This document shows, one piece after another, positions 34,145-42,766 of a stretch of 64,000 nt of DNA; within the stretch, counting starts at the first letter, position 1; every line of letters starts with the position of its first letter. A model generated the notes under the pieces. It was not told the DNA's origin and searched no databases. It saw only the letters and a list, made by a program, of their open reading frames with translations. Source of the DNA: Yoonia sediminilitoris (GTDB taxonomy: Bacteria; Pseudomonadota; Alphaproteobacteria; Rhodobacterales; Rhodobacteraceae); contig NZ_QBUD01000001.1 of NCBI RefSeq assembly GCF_003058085.1, positions 496,001 through 560,000 on the forward strand. The letters run 5' to 3'. Made by a program: the position numbers and the translations under genes.

Positions 34145-35400
34145 CACGTTTGCAAGCCACATATGACATCGAAAGCCCGGTAGGCGTGGCGCAAGCCGCT
34201 GCCGTGCTGGCGGGCGAACAATCAACCGGCACCTTCATCAGGCTAGCCGCCGAGACCGACAGCCTGCGCGACCGGGCCGCGGCACGGGTCGAAGCGGTCA
34301 CAATCACGGGCAAATCGGATCACCCCGCACTACCGTGCCGCCTTTCGGCTGACTGCTATGAACAGGGCACAGTCACGATCAGCTGGCCGGTCGATACATT
34401 CGGTGCGTCACTCCCCAACATACTGGCGACCATTGCGGGCAATCTGTTCGAGTTGGCCGAAGTGTCCGCCATTCGGCTGGTATCGCTGGACGTGCCCGAT
34501 AGCATTGCCGCAGCACTGCCCGGCCCGCAGTTTGGTATCACCGGCAGCCGCCGCCTGATGGGGGTCGATACCGGCCCGATGATTGGAACGATCATCAAAC
34601 CCAGCGTGGGGCTAAGCGCAGATGAGACCGCAGAACTGGCCAAAAATCTGGCGCTGGCGGGCATTGATTTCATCAAGGACGATGAGTTGCAGGGCAATGG
34701 CCCCGCCTGTCCGCTGAAGGACCGGGCCATGGCCGTGATGGGCGCACTTGATGCCGCAGCCCAGAAAACCGGACGCAAGGTGATGTATGCCTTCAACATT
34801 ACCGACGAAATCACCGACATGTGGCGCCATCTTGAGATGCTTGAAAAACTGGGGGCCACCTGCGCGATGGTGTCGCTCAACTCTATCGGACTGGCTGGCC
34901 TGCGCGCCGTGCGCGACCAAAGCCCGCTGCCTGTTCACGCCCACCGAAACGGCTGGGGGCTGATGTCACGGTCCCCGCACATCGGGGTGGCCTATCCGGT
35001 CATGCAAAAGCTGTGGCGCATGGCGGGGGCGGACCACCTGCATGTGAACGGGCTTGCCAGCAAATTCACCGAACCTGACAGCGTGGTCGCCGAAGCCGCA
35101 GTGTCAGTGCAGGCCCCGGTCAGCGCAGGGCACGCCCAAACCGCGTTGCCTGTCTTTTCATCTGGCCAGACCGCGTGGCAGGTTGGCCCGTCAATGGCAT
35201 TGCTGGGCAATGACGATTTTCTGTTTTGCGCAGGCGGCGGCATCATGAGCCATCCGGGCGGCCCGGCGGCGGGGATCGCCAGCCTGCGGCAGGCGGCAGA
35301 GGCACAAAAGCTGGGGCTGACCCCACATGACTATGCCCGCGACCACCCCGAACTGGCCGCGGCACTGGACAGTTTCAAAGGCGCGGTCAACCGAGGCTAG
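34141..35400 (+). CDS. RuBisCO-like protein (form IV, acid-sugar catabolic type)
   Basis: RuBisCO large-subunit-fold enzyme of 419 residues. Catalytic positions look complete: Lys153 in GTIIKPS, the carbamylation motif IKDDE with Lys179, Asp181 and Glu182, HAHRNGWG (266-273), DHLHVNG (His299/His301), Lys308 in LASKFTE and Ser341 in SSGQTAW. Surroundings differ from true RuBisCO, and no small subunit or phosphoribulokinase is present, so carbon fixation is unlikely. With the upstream DUF1537 kinase it resembles OiaC (3-oxo-isoapionate-4-phosphate decarboxylase) or OiaX (transcarboxylase/hydrolase giving 3-phosphoglycerate and glycolate). The stop overlaps the convergent DenD-like gene. Confidence 0.88.
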   Translation: MTRLQATYDIESPVGVAQAAAVLAGEQSTGTFIRLAAETDSLRDRAAARVEAVTITGKSDHPALPCRLSADCYEQGTVTISWPVDTFGASLPNILATIAGNLFELAEVSAIRLVSLDVPDSIAAALPGPQFGITGSRRLMGVDTGPMIGTIIKPSVGLSADETAELAKNLALAGIDFIKDDELQGNGPACPLKDRAMAVMGALDAAAQKTGRKVMYAFNITDEITDMWRHLEMLEKLGATCAMVSLNSIGLAGLRAVRDQSPLPVHAHRNGWGLMSRSPHIGVAYPVMQKLWRMAGADHLHVNGLASKFTEPDSVVAEAAVSVQAPVSAGHAQTALPVFSSGQTAWQVGPSMALLGNDDFLFCAGGGIMSHPGGPAAGIASLRQAAEAQKLGLTPHDYARDHPELAAALDSFKGAVNRG

Positions 35401-36362
35401 GCCGCGGGTTTATCGTCTTCCAGATAATAGCGGATATTATCTTCGAAACTGTCGTCTGCGGACAGCCCCAGCGCCTCTGCCCGGTCGGCATGGATGTCCC
35501 ATTTCCAGCCTGACACGATGCGCTTGACCTCTGGCTGTGCGTCCCAGCGGATAAGTTGGGCGGGGGCGTCGCCTGCGACAGCGGTCATCGCCTCAATCAG
35601 TTGCGCAATCGACCAGACCCGCCCCGGCATCTGCATCACGCGGTTTGTGCCAAGGTCCATGGCCTGCAATTCCGCCCCTTTGATCAGGTTTTCCACGCAT
35701 TTGCGCGGGCTGAGGTAGTAATGCAGAAAGTCGGGAGCGACCGGGCAGATCGCCTCTTGGCCATTCAGGGGCTCGCGCAAGATCGACGACATAAAGCCGG
35801 ACGCCGCCCGGTTCGGTTTGCCCGGACGGACCGAGATTGTGGGCAACCGGAAGGCGCGCCCATCAACGTAACCCTTGCGGGAATAGTCGTTGATCAGGAT
35901 TTCTCCGATGGCCTTTTGACCGCCATAGGATGTCTGCGGATTGGGGTAGCTGTGATCGCCCAACGGGTTGGGAATATCGCCGCCATAGACCGCAATGGAA
36001 GATGTGAACACGACAACAGGTGCTGTGCCCAGGGCGCGGCACCGTTCCAGCACATTGTAAGTGCCAAACAGGTTGATATTCATGCCCGCCTCAAAATCCT
36101 CTTCGGCATGGGCCGACACGATGGCAGCCAACAGGTAGATCACGTCGGTATCGGCCTTGATCAGCTGATTGACAGAGGCCGCATCGGCAATGTCACAGGT
36201 TACGGTTTCCACATCAAAGGGGGCGTCCAGACCGGTTGGGTCTTTCACGTCGGCAAGCGTCAGCCGGGTGATTGCATCGCCGCGCAGCGTCCCTTTTGCA
36301 GCCAGCGCGTGGGCCAGTTTTTGCCCCACAACGCCACCGCCGCCGATAATCAGAATGTTCAT
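35397..36362 (-). CDS. NAD-dependent dehydrogenase/epimerase, D-erythronate dehydrogenase (DenD)-like
   Basis: Extended-SDR protein of 321 residues. Rossmann motif GGGGVVGQKLA, catalytic Ser/Thr region VFTSSIAVYGG and the active-site pair in SYGGQK (Tyr and Lys). The family includes DenD, which oxidises D-erythronate to 2-oxo-tetronate before a DUF1537 kinase acts. AAGGACACGAG precedes the ATG. It is transcribed after the LysE gene from a promoter with a GntR operator. The DenD role is supported by context, but substrate identity is inference. Confidence 0.82.
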   Translation of the reverse strand: MNILIIGGGGVVGQKLAHALAAKGTLRGDAITRLTLADVKDPTGLDAPFDVETVTCDIADAASVNQLIKADTDVIYLLAAIVSAHAEEDFEAGMNINLFGTYNVLERCRALGTAPVVVFTSSIAVYGGDIPNPLGDHSYPNPQTSYGGQKAIGEILINDYSRKGYVDGRAFRLPTISVRPGKPNRAASGFMSSILREPLNGQEAICPVAPDFLHYYLSPRKCVENLIKGAELQAMDLGTNRVMQMPGRVWSIAQLIEAMTAVAGDAPAQLIRWDAQPEVKRIVSGWKWDIHADRAEALGLSADDSFEDNIRYYLEDDKPAA

Positions 36363-36396
36363 CTCGTGTCCTTTCAGTATTGCTCGCAGGGTGGGG

Positions 36397-37011
36397 TCAT
36401 GCTGCCCGCAGCCCCGAAATCAGGGCCAGCGCCACAACGGCCAGCATTGACGCGGCCATGGCATAGTTGATCTTGCGTTGCGCGCTGTCTGACAGGTTCA
36501 GCCGATGCAGGCTGGCCCCGGCCCAGAGCCACGCCAGATGGATCGGTATCCAGATTGCGTTGACAATCAGCAGCTTGGTAATCGTTTCATAGGTCAGGTT
36601 CTCTGGGGCGTAGGGAAAGCCTGTGAACAGGCTGGTGTTCACCGCATAGGCTTTGGGGTTGATGGCCTGCAAAAGGACACCAGCCCCGATTCCGGGCGCG
36701 ACGGTTGCGGCAATGAAGGCGATTTTTGAGCCCGCAAAGGCGATGCGTGCGGCCAGATACAGCAGATAAAGCAACGACGCCGCCATCAGCACCCAGCGGA
36801 TCACCGGAACGGACAGGACAATCGCGGCCAATCCGGTGATAACCCCAAGTGCGACGATGTTGGTCCCCAAGAACAGCCCCGCCACATAGCGAAGCCCTTT
36901 GCCAAAACCATATCCCGCACCGACGCCAGCCGTTGACAACACACCCGGTCCGGGTGTTGCAATCAGGAAAAAGACCGCAAGGGCAAAGGTAATCACGGGC
37001 AGGACCCCCAC
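36397..37011 (-). CDS. LysE/RhtB-family exporter
   Basis: Small polytopic membrane protein of 204 residues with about six hydrophobic segments and the family-type start FLIATPGPGVLSTAG. GTG 37011 is the only reasonable in-frame start, because a stop codon lies just upstream in frame. LysE members export amino acids or related small acids. It heads a two-gene unit with the DenD-like gene and is divergent from the dehydrogenase at 37228. Confidence 0.8.
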   Translation of the reverse strand: MGVLPVITFALAVFFLIATPGPGVLSTAGVGAGYGFGKGLRYVAGLFLGTNIVALGVITGLAAIVLSVPVIRWVLMAASLLYLLYLAARIAFAGSKIAFIAATVAPGIGAGVLLQAINPKAYAVNTSLFTGFPYAPENLTYETITKLLIVNAIWIPIHLAWLWAGASLHRLNLSDSAQRKINYAMAASMLAVVALALISGLRAA

Positions 37012-37080
37012 GGCATCACGGGATCAAAACACTCTGATCTGGTCGGAAACTGCACAGCGGTCCTTGCATCACTTGATGAA

Positions 37081-37090
37081 TGGTATACCA
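37081..37090. promoter_or_regulatory. GntR-type operator TGGTATACCA, copy 4, inside a longer dyad
   Basis: Perfect TGGTATACCA flanked by CTTGATGAA on the left (37072-37080) and TTTCATCAAG on the right (37091-37100). The outer arms are complementary with a one-base offset, making a roughly 29-bp dyad. It lies between LysE/DenD-like genes and the divergent dehydrogenase gene. Confidence 0.75.
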
Positions 37091-37227
37091 TTTCATCAAG
37101 GCCGTTGGCACAAGGTTTGTCAATGCGGAAACGGTCAATTCATAATGCCTGCCGGGCACGGGTATAACCGTGTGGGTGAAATTTGACAGCGGCCCATCAC
37201 CTGCCCGCGATCAAAAAGGGAAGAGAC

Positions 37228-38145
37228 ATGAGCGACATGAAAATCGGCTTTATCGGCGTGGGCTACATGGGCCACGGCATGGCGAAGAACCTTGTTGAAA
37301 AGGGCTATCCACTGTGGGTCAAGGCCAACCGCAACCGAGAACCCGTCGATAACCTGGTCGCCAAAGGGGCGACAGAAGTCACGACAGCCAAAGAAATGGC
37401 CGCAACCTGTGATGTAATTCATCTGTGCTTGTCAAATTCGCCGCAGGTCGAATCCGTGTTTCGCGGGCCTGACGGCATTCTGGCGGGCGCACGGCCGGGG
37501 TTGATCGTGATTGATACCACCACCGCTGATCCAACCTCGACTGCCGCACTCGCCGCAGAACTTGAAGCCAAGGGTGGCACCATCGTTGACGCGCCTCTGG
37601 GCCGGACACCGAAGGAAGCCGAAGCCGGAACTCTGGACGCGATGGTGGGCTGCGACGACGCGACATTTGCCAAGGTCAAGCCGATCCTTGACTGCTGGGC
37701 AGGCAACATCACCCATGTCGGCCCCACCGGGAGCGGCCACAAGATGAAGCTGTTGATGAACTTCATCTCGATGAGTTATGCCGCCCTTTATGCCGAGGCG
37801 ACAGTGCTGGGCGCTGCCGTCGGCATCACGCCCTCAAAGGTGCGCGAAGTCATCGGGTCCAGCCGTTTGTCGAACGGTTTCTTTGACACATTCATGACCT
37901 ATGCCGTGGACCGCGAAGAGGTGCATAAATTCACCATCTCGAACGCGGCGAAAGACCTGCGGTATCTCAATGCCATGGCCGATGATGCCGGTTTGATGAC
38001 GGTCATGGCGTCGGCGGCCAAACAGTATTTCGCCCATGTCGAGGCATCTGGCAATGGCGGTGACTTTGTGCCCAAAATCACCGACCATGTTGCCCTGCTG
38101 AACGGATTGGATATGGAAAAGGAAGCGGCCAAAGGGCGCAGTTGA
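37228..38145 (+). CDS. NAD(P)-dependent beta-hydroxyacid dehydrogenase (GarR/HIBADH family)
   Basis: Second 6-phosphogluconate-dehydrogenase-type enzyme of the island, 305 residues. Rossmann motif GVGYMGHGMA (about 8-17), a substrate motif near VDAPLGRTPKEAEAG, and the catalytic Lys in GSGHKMKLLMNF. ATG 37228 follows AAGGGAAGAGAC. The substrate loop reads PLGRTP rather than PVSGG as in the gene at 20442, so the two dehydrogenases probably act on different acids. Expression should follow operator copy 4. Confidence 0.87.
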   Translation: MSDMKIGFIGVGYMGHGMAKNLVEKGYPLWVKANRNREPVDNLVAKGATEVTTAKEMAATCDVIHLCLSNSPQVESVFRGPDGILAGARPGLIVIDTTTADPTSTAALAAELEAKGGTIVDAPLGRTPKEAEAGTLDAMVGCDDATFAKVKPILDCWAGNITHVGPTGSGHKMKLLMNFISMSYAALYAEATVLGAAVGITPSKVREVIGSSRLSNGFFDTFMTYAVDREEVHKFTISNAAKDLRYLNAMADDAGLMTVMASAAKQYFAHVEASGNGGDFVPKITDHVALLNGLDMEKEAAKGRS

Positions 38146-38226
38146 TGTGAACCGTCCCTTTGGCGGGCGTGCTGCCAACAGCAGCTTTTTCCGCTGCAAT
38201 GGTCTGAAGTGTTTTTTCAAACCTCT

Positions 38227-38607
38227 CTATGGTAGGTGGCAAACCGCCTCGATGTTGTGTCCGTCAGGGTCCAGAACGAAGGCAGCATAATAATCCGCGT
38301 GATAGTGGTGGCGAAGACCCGGCGGGCCATTATCTGTTCCGCCAGCACCTATCGCAGCAGCATGAAAGGCATCCACGTCAGCGCGACATGTCGCCTGAAA
38401 GGCAATATGCAGCAACCCGGTTGTCGCATTTTCCTCGGCCAGTCAGAACCATGGGTGATCATCACCGTAGCCCGTCACCTTCACGCTACCGGACTGCTCT
38501 TTGGGTACATCAAACAGGCGTTTGATCTCCAAAGGGGTAAAAGTCCGATCATGAAAAGCCGTAGGCCGCCCGAAATCGCTTACTCCAGAAGTAATGTGAT
38601 CTATCAA
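38227..38607 (-). pseudogene. VOC (glyoxalase/bleomycin-resistance) family gene with internal TGA
   Basis: Reading from TTG 38607 gives a start IDHITSGVSDF typical of a VOC protein of about 126 residues, through TGYGDDHPWF, then a TGA at 38443-38445 (codon 55) where relatives usually have Trp. The same frame continues without change with LAEENATTGLLHIAFQA and a normal end HYHADYYAAFVLDPDGHN. Only one base change is needed to restore it. It looks like a recent nonsense mutation or a sequence error. The start codon is TTG with GAGGGG nine bases upstream. Confidence 0.8.
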
Positions 38608-38742
38608 TTTTTACCCCTCGCTTTTGCACACTGCTTGCGGGCACCGCGCACCGCAATAGGCGAAGGTGCGCGACTTTAGCCCCTGCATTGTGGTGATTGC
38701 GGAATAACGCTGCCCTGCGCGCCCAATCGCGGACGCCGGGGG

Positions 38743-39324
38743 TTAATCCTGCGTCAAGACACTGAACTCGATCGCGGCATACCAAGAGGCAAGCGCGCGG
38801 ATGTCCTGATCGCTCAACTCTGCGGCAATGTCGGACATGATGTCATGGGTGCGTTTGCCATTGCGAAACGCCTTGAGCTGCGTTTCCAGATAGATCGTCG
38901 ACTCGCCAGCGAGGTTGGGCACATCAGGTGCGCCCGAAAGCCCGTCGGCGCCATGACAGCTGACGCAGGCCTCGGGTGCGTCCTCCGCTGGCGCGGACAA
39001 GACCACCTGCACCTGCTGTTGCGCATACCATGCCGCCAGATTCGCAATCGCCTGATCCGTCAGCCCCCTGGCAACGACGGTCATCATTTCATGTTCGCGC
39101 GTGCCCTCCCGAAATGCGGTCAACTGCGCCGTCAGATAGGGCATGGGCTCACCGCCGATATGTGGCGCAATCGGAATTCGTGCAACACCATCACGCCCGT
39201 GGCAGGTTTGACACTGCCGGACGAGCTTGCGACCCTCTTCGGGATCACCCGCCAACTTTTCTTGCGCAAGGCCGGCCCCGGCGAGGATAACCCCGCCGAG
39301 AGCCAAGAGAATGGGCCTGATCAT
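38743..39324 (-). CDS. Diheme cytochrome c (c4/c553 type)
   Basis: Secreted cytochrome of 193 residues. Sec signal to about GLAQ (residue 21), heme motifs CQTCH (38-42) and CVSCH (120-124), and repeated domain features (YLTAQLTAFREGTREHEMM and YLETQLKAFRNGKRTHDIM), showing the two-domain cytochrome c4 plan. It overlaps the upstream beta-propeller dehydrogenase by four bases. It probably accepts electrons from the periplasmic dehydrogenases encoded upstream on the same strand and hands them to an oxidase. Confidence 0.88.
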   Translation of the reverse strand: MIRPILLALGGVILAGAGLAQEKLAGDPEEGRKLVRQCQTCHGRDGVARIPIAPHIGGEPMPYLTAQLTAFREGTREHEMMTVVARGLTDQAIANLAAWYAQQQVQVVLSAPAEDAPEACVSCHGADGLSGAPDVPNLAGESTIYLETQLKAFRNGKRTHDIMSDIAAELSDQDIRALASWYAAIEFSVLTQD

Positions 39325-40577
39325 TCGCTGTAGCTGATGCGATAAAGCGCACCGGCCAAATCATCAGAGACAAGCAGCGAGCCGTCGCGCAATTGCTCTA
39401 CATCGACGGGGCGGCCAAGATATTCGCCGTTTTCGTCGATCCAGCCTTCGGCAAACGGCTCTGTGCTGGCGTTGCCTTCTTCGTCAATGAAGGTGACCAT
39501 TACCCGTGCGCCAACTGGCGTTGTCCGGTTCCATGACCCGTGCTGCGCCGAGAAGATGGCGTTTTTGTATTTGTCCGGGAACATGTTGCCCGTGTAGAAA
39601 CGCATGCCCAGATCGGCGGCGTGGGCAATCGTTTCGGACGCAGGCATCACGACGTCAACCGGCACTTCCTGACCGGCGTATTCGTTGGTGCGTACATCGC
39701 CACCGCCATACCAAGGGTGTCCAAAATGCTGGCCCATGGCGGTCTGGTGGTTGATTTCGCCTGGCGGAATATCATCGCCCATACCGTCTACCTGATTGTC
39801 CGTGAACCACAGGTCGCCAGTGACTGGATGGTGGTCATGTCCGACCGAGTTGCGCACACCGTATGTATACACCTCGCGGTCGGTCCCGTCCAAATTCATC
39901 CGGATGATGCCACCAATACCGACTTCGTTATACAGGTCCAGCTTTTCGGGTGGGGCCACATTGAACGGCTGCCCAAGCGATACATAGAGTTTGCCATCCG
40001 GACCAATGTCGCAGACCCGCGCGGTGTGGTTGTAGCTTTCTTCATCCGGCGGAATCAGCTCACCACCGGCGATGATGGGTTCGGCCACCACATCGGGGCT
40101 TTCGTAAAAGAACTCTGCGGCGGGGTATTTCAGGATGCGGTTCTGCTCTGCGATGATCAGAAATCCATCGGCGGTAAAGCAGGGCCCGTTCGGGATCGCC
40201 TTGGGCAGCGACGGGGCAAAGTTCTTGACCTCGTCTGCGATACGATCCTTGTTGCGGTCGGTCACGGCCCAGACTTCTGTCTTGCGGGTGCCAACGAACG
40301 TCACAATCCCTTGTGGGCCGACAGCGATGTGGCGCGCGTCCGGGACAATCGCGTAAAGCTCGATCTTGAAGCCTTCGGGCAGGGTGATGCGTTCCAGCGT
40401 CGCCTTGATCCCATCGGCATAATCACCGGTTTGGTCGATATAGGTAAAGTCGGTTGTGCCGACAGTCTTCATCGCGCCAAGTGTTGCAAGGGTATCGGGT
40501 GCCTCCTCGGCGTTTTGCGCATTCGCGCCTGTTGCACAAAGACATGCAACGGCAACGGAACTTAATAATCGTTTCAT
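39321..40577 (-). CDS. PQQ-type sugar dehydrogenase (sorbosone/glucose dehydrogenase family)
   Basis: Periplasmic beta-propeller protein of 418 residues with a Sec signal (cleavage near ANAQ, residue 21). ATG 40577 follows GGGGAGAAAAACC. Motifs of the soluble PQQ dehydrogenase/sorbosone dehydrogenase family include VGHDHHPVTGDLWFTDNQVD, GQHFGHPWYGGGD and FSAQHGSWNRTTPVG. PQQ biosynthesis genes are not in the window. With the downstream cytochrome and upstream GMC enzyme it forms a periplasmic aldose- or alcohol-oxidising set. Some family members are structural only, so activity is inferred. Confidence 0.85.
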   Translation of the reverse strand: MKRLLSSVAVACLCATGANAQNAEEAPDTLATLGAMKTVGTTDFTYIDQTGDYADGIKATLERITLPEGFKIELYAIVPDARHIAVGPQGIVTFVGTRKTEVWAVTDRNKDRIADEVKNFAPSLPKAIPNGPCFTADGFLIIAEQNRILKYPAAEFFYESPDVVAEPIIAGGELIPPDEESYNHTARVCDIGPDGKLYVSLGQPFNVAPPEKLDLYNEVGIGGIIRMNLDGTDREVYTYGVRNSVGHDHHPVTGDLWFTDNQVDGMGDDIPPGEINHQTAMGQHFGHPWYGGGDVRTNEYAGQEVPVDVVMPASETIAHAADLGMRFYTGNMFPDKYKNAIFSAQHGSWNRTTPVGARVMVTFIDEEGNASTEPFAEGWIDENGEYLGRPVDVEQLRDGSLLVSDDLAGALYRISYSE

Positions 40578-40634
40578 GGTTTTTCTCCCCAAGCGAAAAG
40601 CTGCACCCTCGGAAGTGAGGGGGCAGGTGTTTTA

Positions 40635-42206
40635 TCAGATGTTGCCTTGCGACATTTCGCTGGCCAAATGGTCGGCCTGCCGGATCGCCAGTGCGACGAT
40701 TGTCAGTGTCGGGTTTTCAGCAGCACCCGTTGTGAATTGCGACCCGTCAGAGACATAAAGGTTCGCGATATCATGGGTTTGTCCCCATTTGTTGACGACA
40801 CCGTCACGCGGATTTTCAGACATCCGGTTGGTGCCAAGGTTATGCGTAGAGGGGTAGGGTGGTGTCGGGAACACACGAGTCGCACCCACGGCCTCATAGA
40901 CGGCCGCCCCCTGTTGATAGGCGTGGTCACGCATCGCCACATCGTTGGGATGGTCGCTGAAATGTACGTTGGCGACAGGCAGGCCCCATTGGTCGGTCAC
41001 ATCGTGGTTGAGTGTCACGCGGTTGGTTTCCTGTGGCATATCCTCGCCCACGATCCACATGCCCGCCATGTTTTCGTATGAATCCAGCGCAGAGGTAAAT
41101 TCGCGTCCCCAGCCGCCCGGATCAAGGAAGGCCGCCATGAAGGGCAGACCAAGGGCGAGCGTCTCCAGTTCATATCCGCCGACAAAGCCCCGCGATGGGT
41201 CGTGCCGCGCCTCATCCTGTATGATGCCTGCCATCGTTGTCCCGCGCCACATTTTCACCGGCTTGTCGAAGGTCGCATAGACCGACCCGGTCATGTGCCG
41301 CATATAGTTGCGCCCGACTTGCCCTGACGAATTGGCCAGCCCATCGGGAAACATGGATGTGGCCGAATTGAGAAGCATGCGCGGGCTTTCAAAGGAATTC
41401 CCTGCCACGCAGACCACACGTGCCGCCTGCATGTGCAAATTGCCGTCGCTGTCGAAATATTCGACGCCTGTGACTTTGCCCGCCTCATTATGCAAGATGC
41501 GCGCCACATGCGCTTTTTCGCGCACTTCCAGATTGCCTGTTGCTTCGCCTTGGGGGATGTCTGTGTAGGCGGCGGACCATTTCGCCCCCCATTTGCAGCC
41601 CTGAAAGCAAAAGCCGGTTTGCTGGCACATGGCCCGGTCGCGGTTTTCGTCCGCATTGATCGCCATGCGGCCGGTGTGGACGTCTTTGTAACCCAGCGCC
41701 TTTGCGCCTGCCTCGAACACCTTGTAGTTGTTGTTGCCGGGCAGTCCCGGGCGGTCGCCGGTACGGGTCACGCCCAGCTTGTTTTCGGCCTTGGTGTAGT
41801 AGTCGTCCAACTCGCGCGGATCTATCGGCCAATCCAGCAGGCTTGCGCCTTGCACATTGCCATAAGTCGTTTTGGCTTTGAATTCATGGTCCTGAATCCG
41901 CAAGCTCGCGCCCGCCCAGTGGGTCGTGGTGCCGCCCACCGCCTTGACGATCCACGCGGGCAGGCCCGAGAAATCCTTTGCCACCCGCCAGTCGCCGGAC
42001 GTTGTGCGCGGGTCAAGCCATGCCAATTGCCCGAAGCTTTCCCATTCATCATTTACGTAATCCTGTGGCAGGTAACGCCCGCCTGCTTCCAACGCGACAA
42101 CGCTGATGCCCTTTTGGGCCAGTTCGTTGGCCAGTACGCCACCGCCAGCGCCGGTGCCGATGACGACGACAACGTTGTCGTCGGTAAGTTCAAAGGGTGC
42201 CGTCAT
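40635..42206 (-). CDS. GMC-family FAD oxidoreductase (gluconate 2-dehydrogenase large-subunit type)
   Basis: FAD-dependent oxidoreductase of 523 residues. N-terminal dinucleotide motif GTGAGGGVLANELA, a GMC-type middle domain, and C-terminal active-site His in YPSTHNLGTNRMS followed by the closing motif TTGAAENPTLTIVALAI. No signal peptide, so export probably depends on the Tat signal of the small partner at 42222. Preceded by GGGAGGGA. Family relatives oxidise gluconate, sorbitol, fructose or choline-like compounds with a cytochrome acceptor. Confidence 0.88.
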   Translation of the reverse strand: MTAPFELTDDNVVVVIGTGAGGGVLANELAQKGISVVALEAGGRYLPQDYVNDEWESFGQLAWLDPRTTSGDWRVAKDFSGLPAWIVKAVGGTTTHWAGASLRIQDHEFKAKTTYGNVQGASLLDWPIDPRELDDYYTKAENKLGVTRTGDRPGLPGNNNYKVFEAGAKALGYKDVHTGRMAINADENRDRAMCQQTGFCFQGCKWGAKWSAAYTDIPQGEATGNLEVREKAHVARILHNEAGKVTGVEYFDSDGNLHMQAARVVCVAGNSFESPRMLLNSATSMFPDGLANSSGQVGRNYMRHMTGSVYATFDKPVKMWRGTTMAGIIQDEARHDPSRGFVGGYELETLALGLPFMAAFLDPGGWGREFTSALDSYENMAGMWIVGEDMPQETNRVTLNHDVTDQWGLPVANVHFSDHPNDVAMRDHAYQQGAAVYEAVGATRVFPTPPYPSTHNLGTNRMSENPRDGVVNKWGQTHDIANLYVSDGSQFTTGAAENPTLTIVALAIRQADHLASEMSQGNI

Positions 42207-42221
42207 GATGCATTCCCTCCC

Positions 42222-42749
42222 TTAAAGCCAGTTGATGTCGTTGAAGCCGCGGTCGATGTAGCCGCCTTGATCAAAAGACGCGCCCTCGTAGCCAAAGATC
42301 GGCCAGACTGCCTTTTGGTTATAAAGCCCGGTGACCAGACCACCGCGGATTTGCTGAAAGAACGCGCTGTCTTCCATGCCGCGCAGAATGTCGACGCGGT
42401 CACGTTCCCAGCCCATTGCAAGATAGCTTGCGTGCCCCTTGCCCCGAGCGGCGGCATTCAATCCGGCGACCCCGGCTTCGACCATGTCTGCGGTCGTGTC
42501 CGCGTCATAGCCTTTCACGGCCACGACATAGAATTCGTCGCCCACCTTGTCATGTGGGTAGATATCGCGCGCCATCTGGACCAGCGTCGCAAAGGTTTCA
42601 GGCTTCAGGGTCGTTGTTTCGACGGCCCACGCCGCGTTGGGCGCGGCAAGAAAGCCCGCGCCGACAACGAATGTCGCGCCTGCGGCGGTGCTCCGCGACA
42701 ACAATTCGCGCCGGGTCAGTCCCTTTGGACCAGTGGTGTCCTGCATCAT
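42222..42749 (-). CDS. Gluconate 2-dehydrogenase subunit 3 family protein
   Basis: Small partner (175 residues) of the GMC oxidoreductase. A twin-arginine signal (LTRRELLSRS, about residues 11-20, cleavage near AAWA) allows co-export of the FAD subunit. The remaining domain matches the subunit-3 family, which stabilises the dehydrogenase. Start at 42749 follows GGGGAGGAGAC; an ATG one codon later is possible. It ends 15 bases before the GMC start, so they are one unit. Confidence 0.86.
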   Translation of the reverse strand: MMQDTTGPKGLTRRELLSRSTAAGATFVVGAGFLAAPNAAWAVETTTLKPETFATLVQMARDIYPHDKVGDEFYVVAVKGYDADTTADMVEAGVAGLNAAARGKGHASYLAMGWERDRVDILRGMEDSAFFQQIRGGLVTGLYNQKAVWPIFGYEGASFDQGGYIDRGFNDINWL

Positions 42750-42766
42750 GTCTCCTCCCCTTGATG

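Noticed and set aside
34141..35400. True RuBisCO and Calvin-cycle carbon fixation
   Set aside because: No small subunit or phosphoribulokinase, and the operon partners are acid-sugar enzymes; the sequence fits form IV.
39540..40565. Open frame of 341 codons on the plus strand
   Set aside because: Antisense to the PQQ-type dehydrogenase and devoid of family motifs.
41433..42764. Open frame of 443 codons on the plus strand
   Set aside because: Antisense to the GMC oxidoreductase and its small partner.
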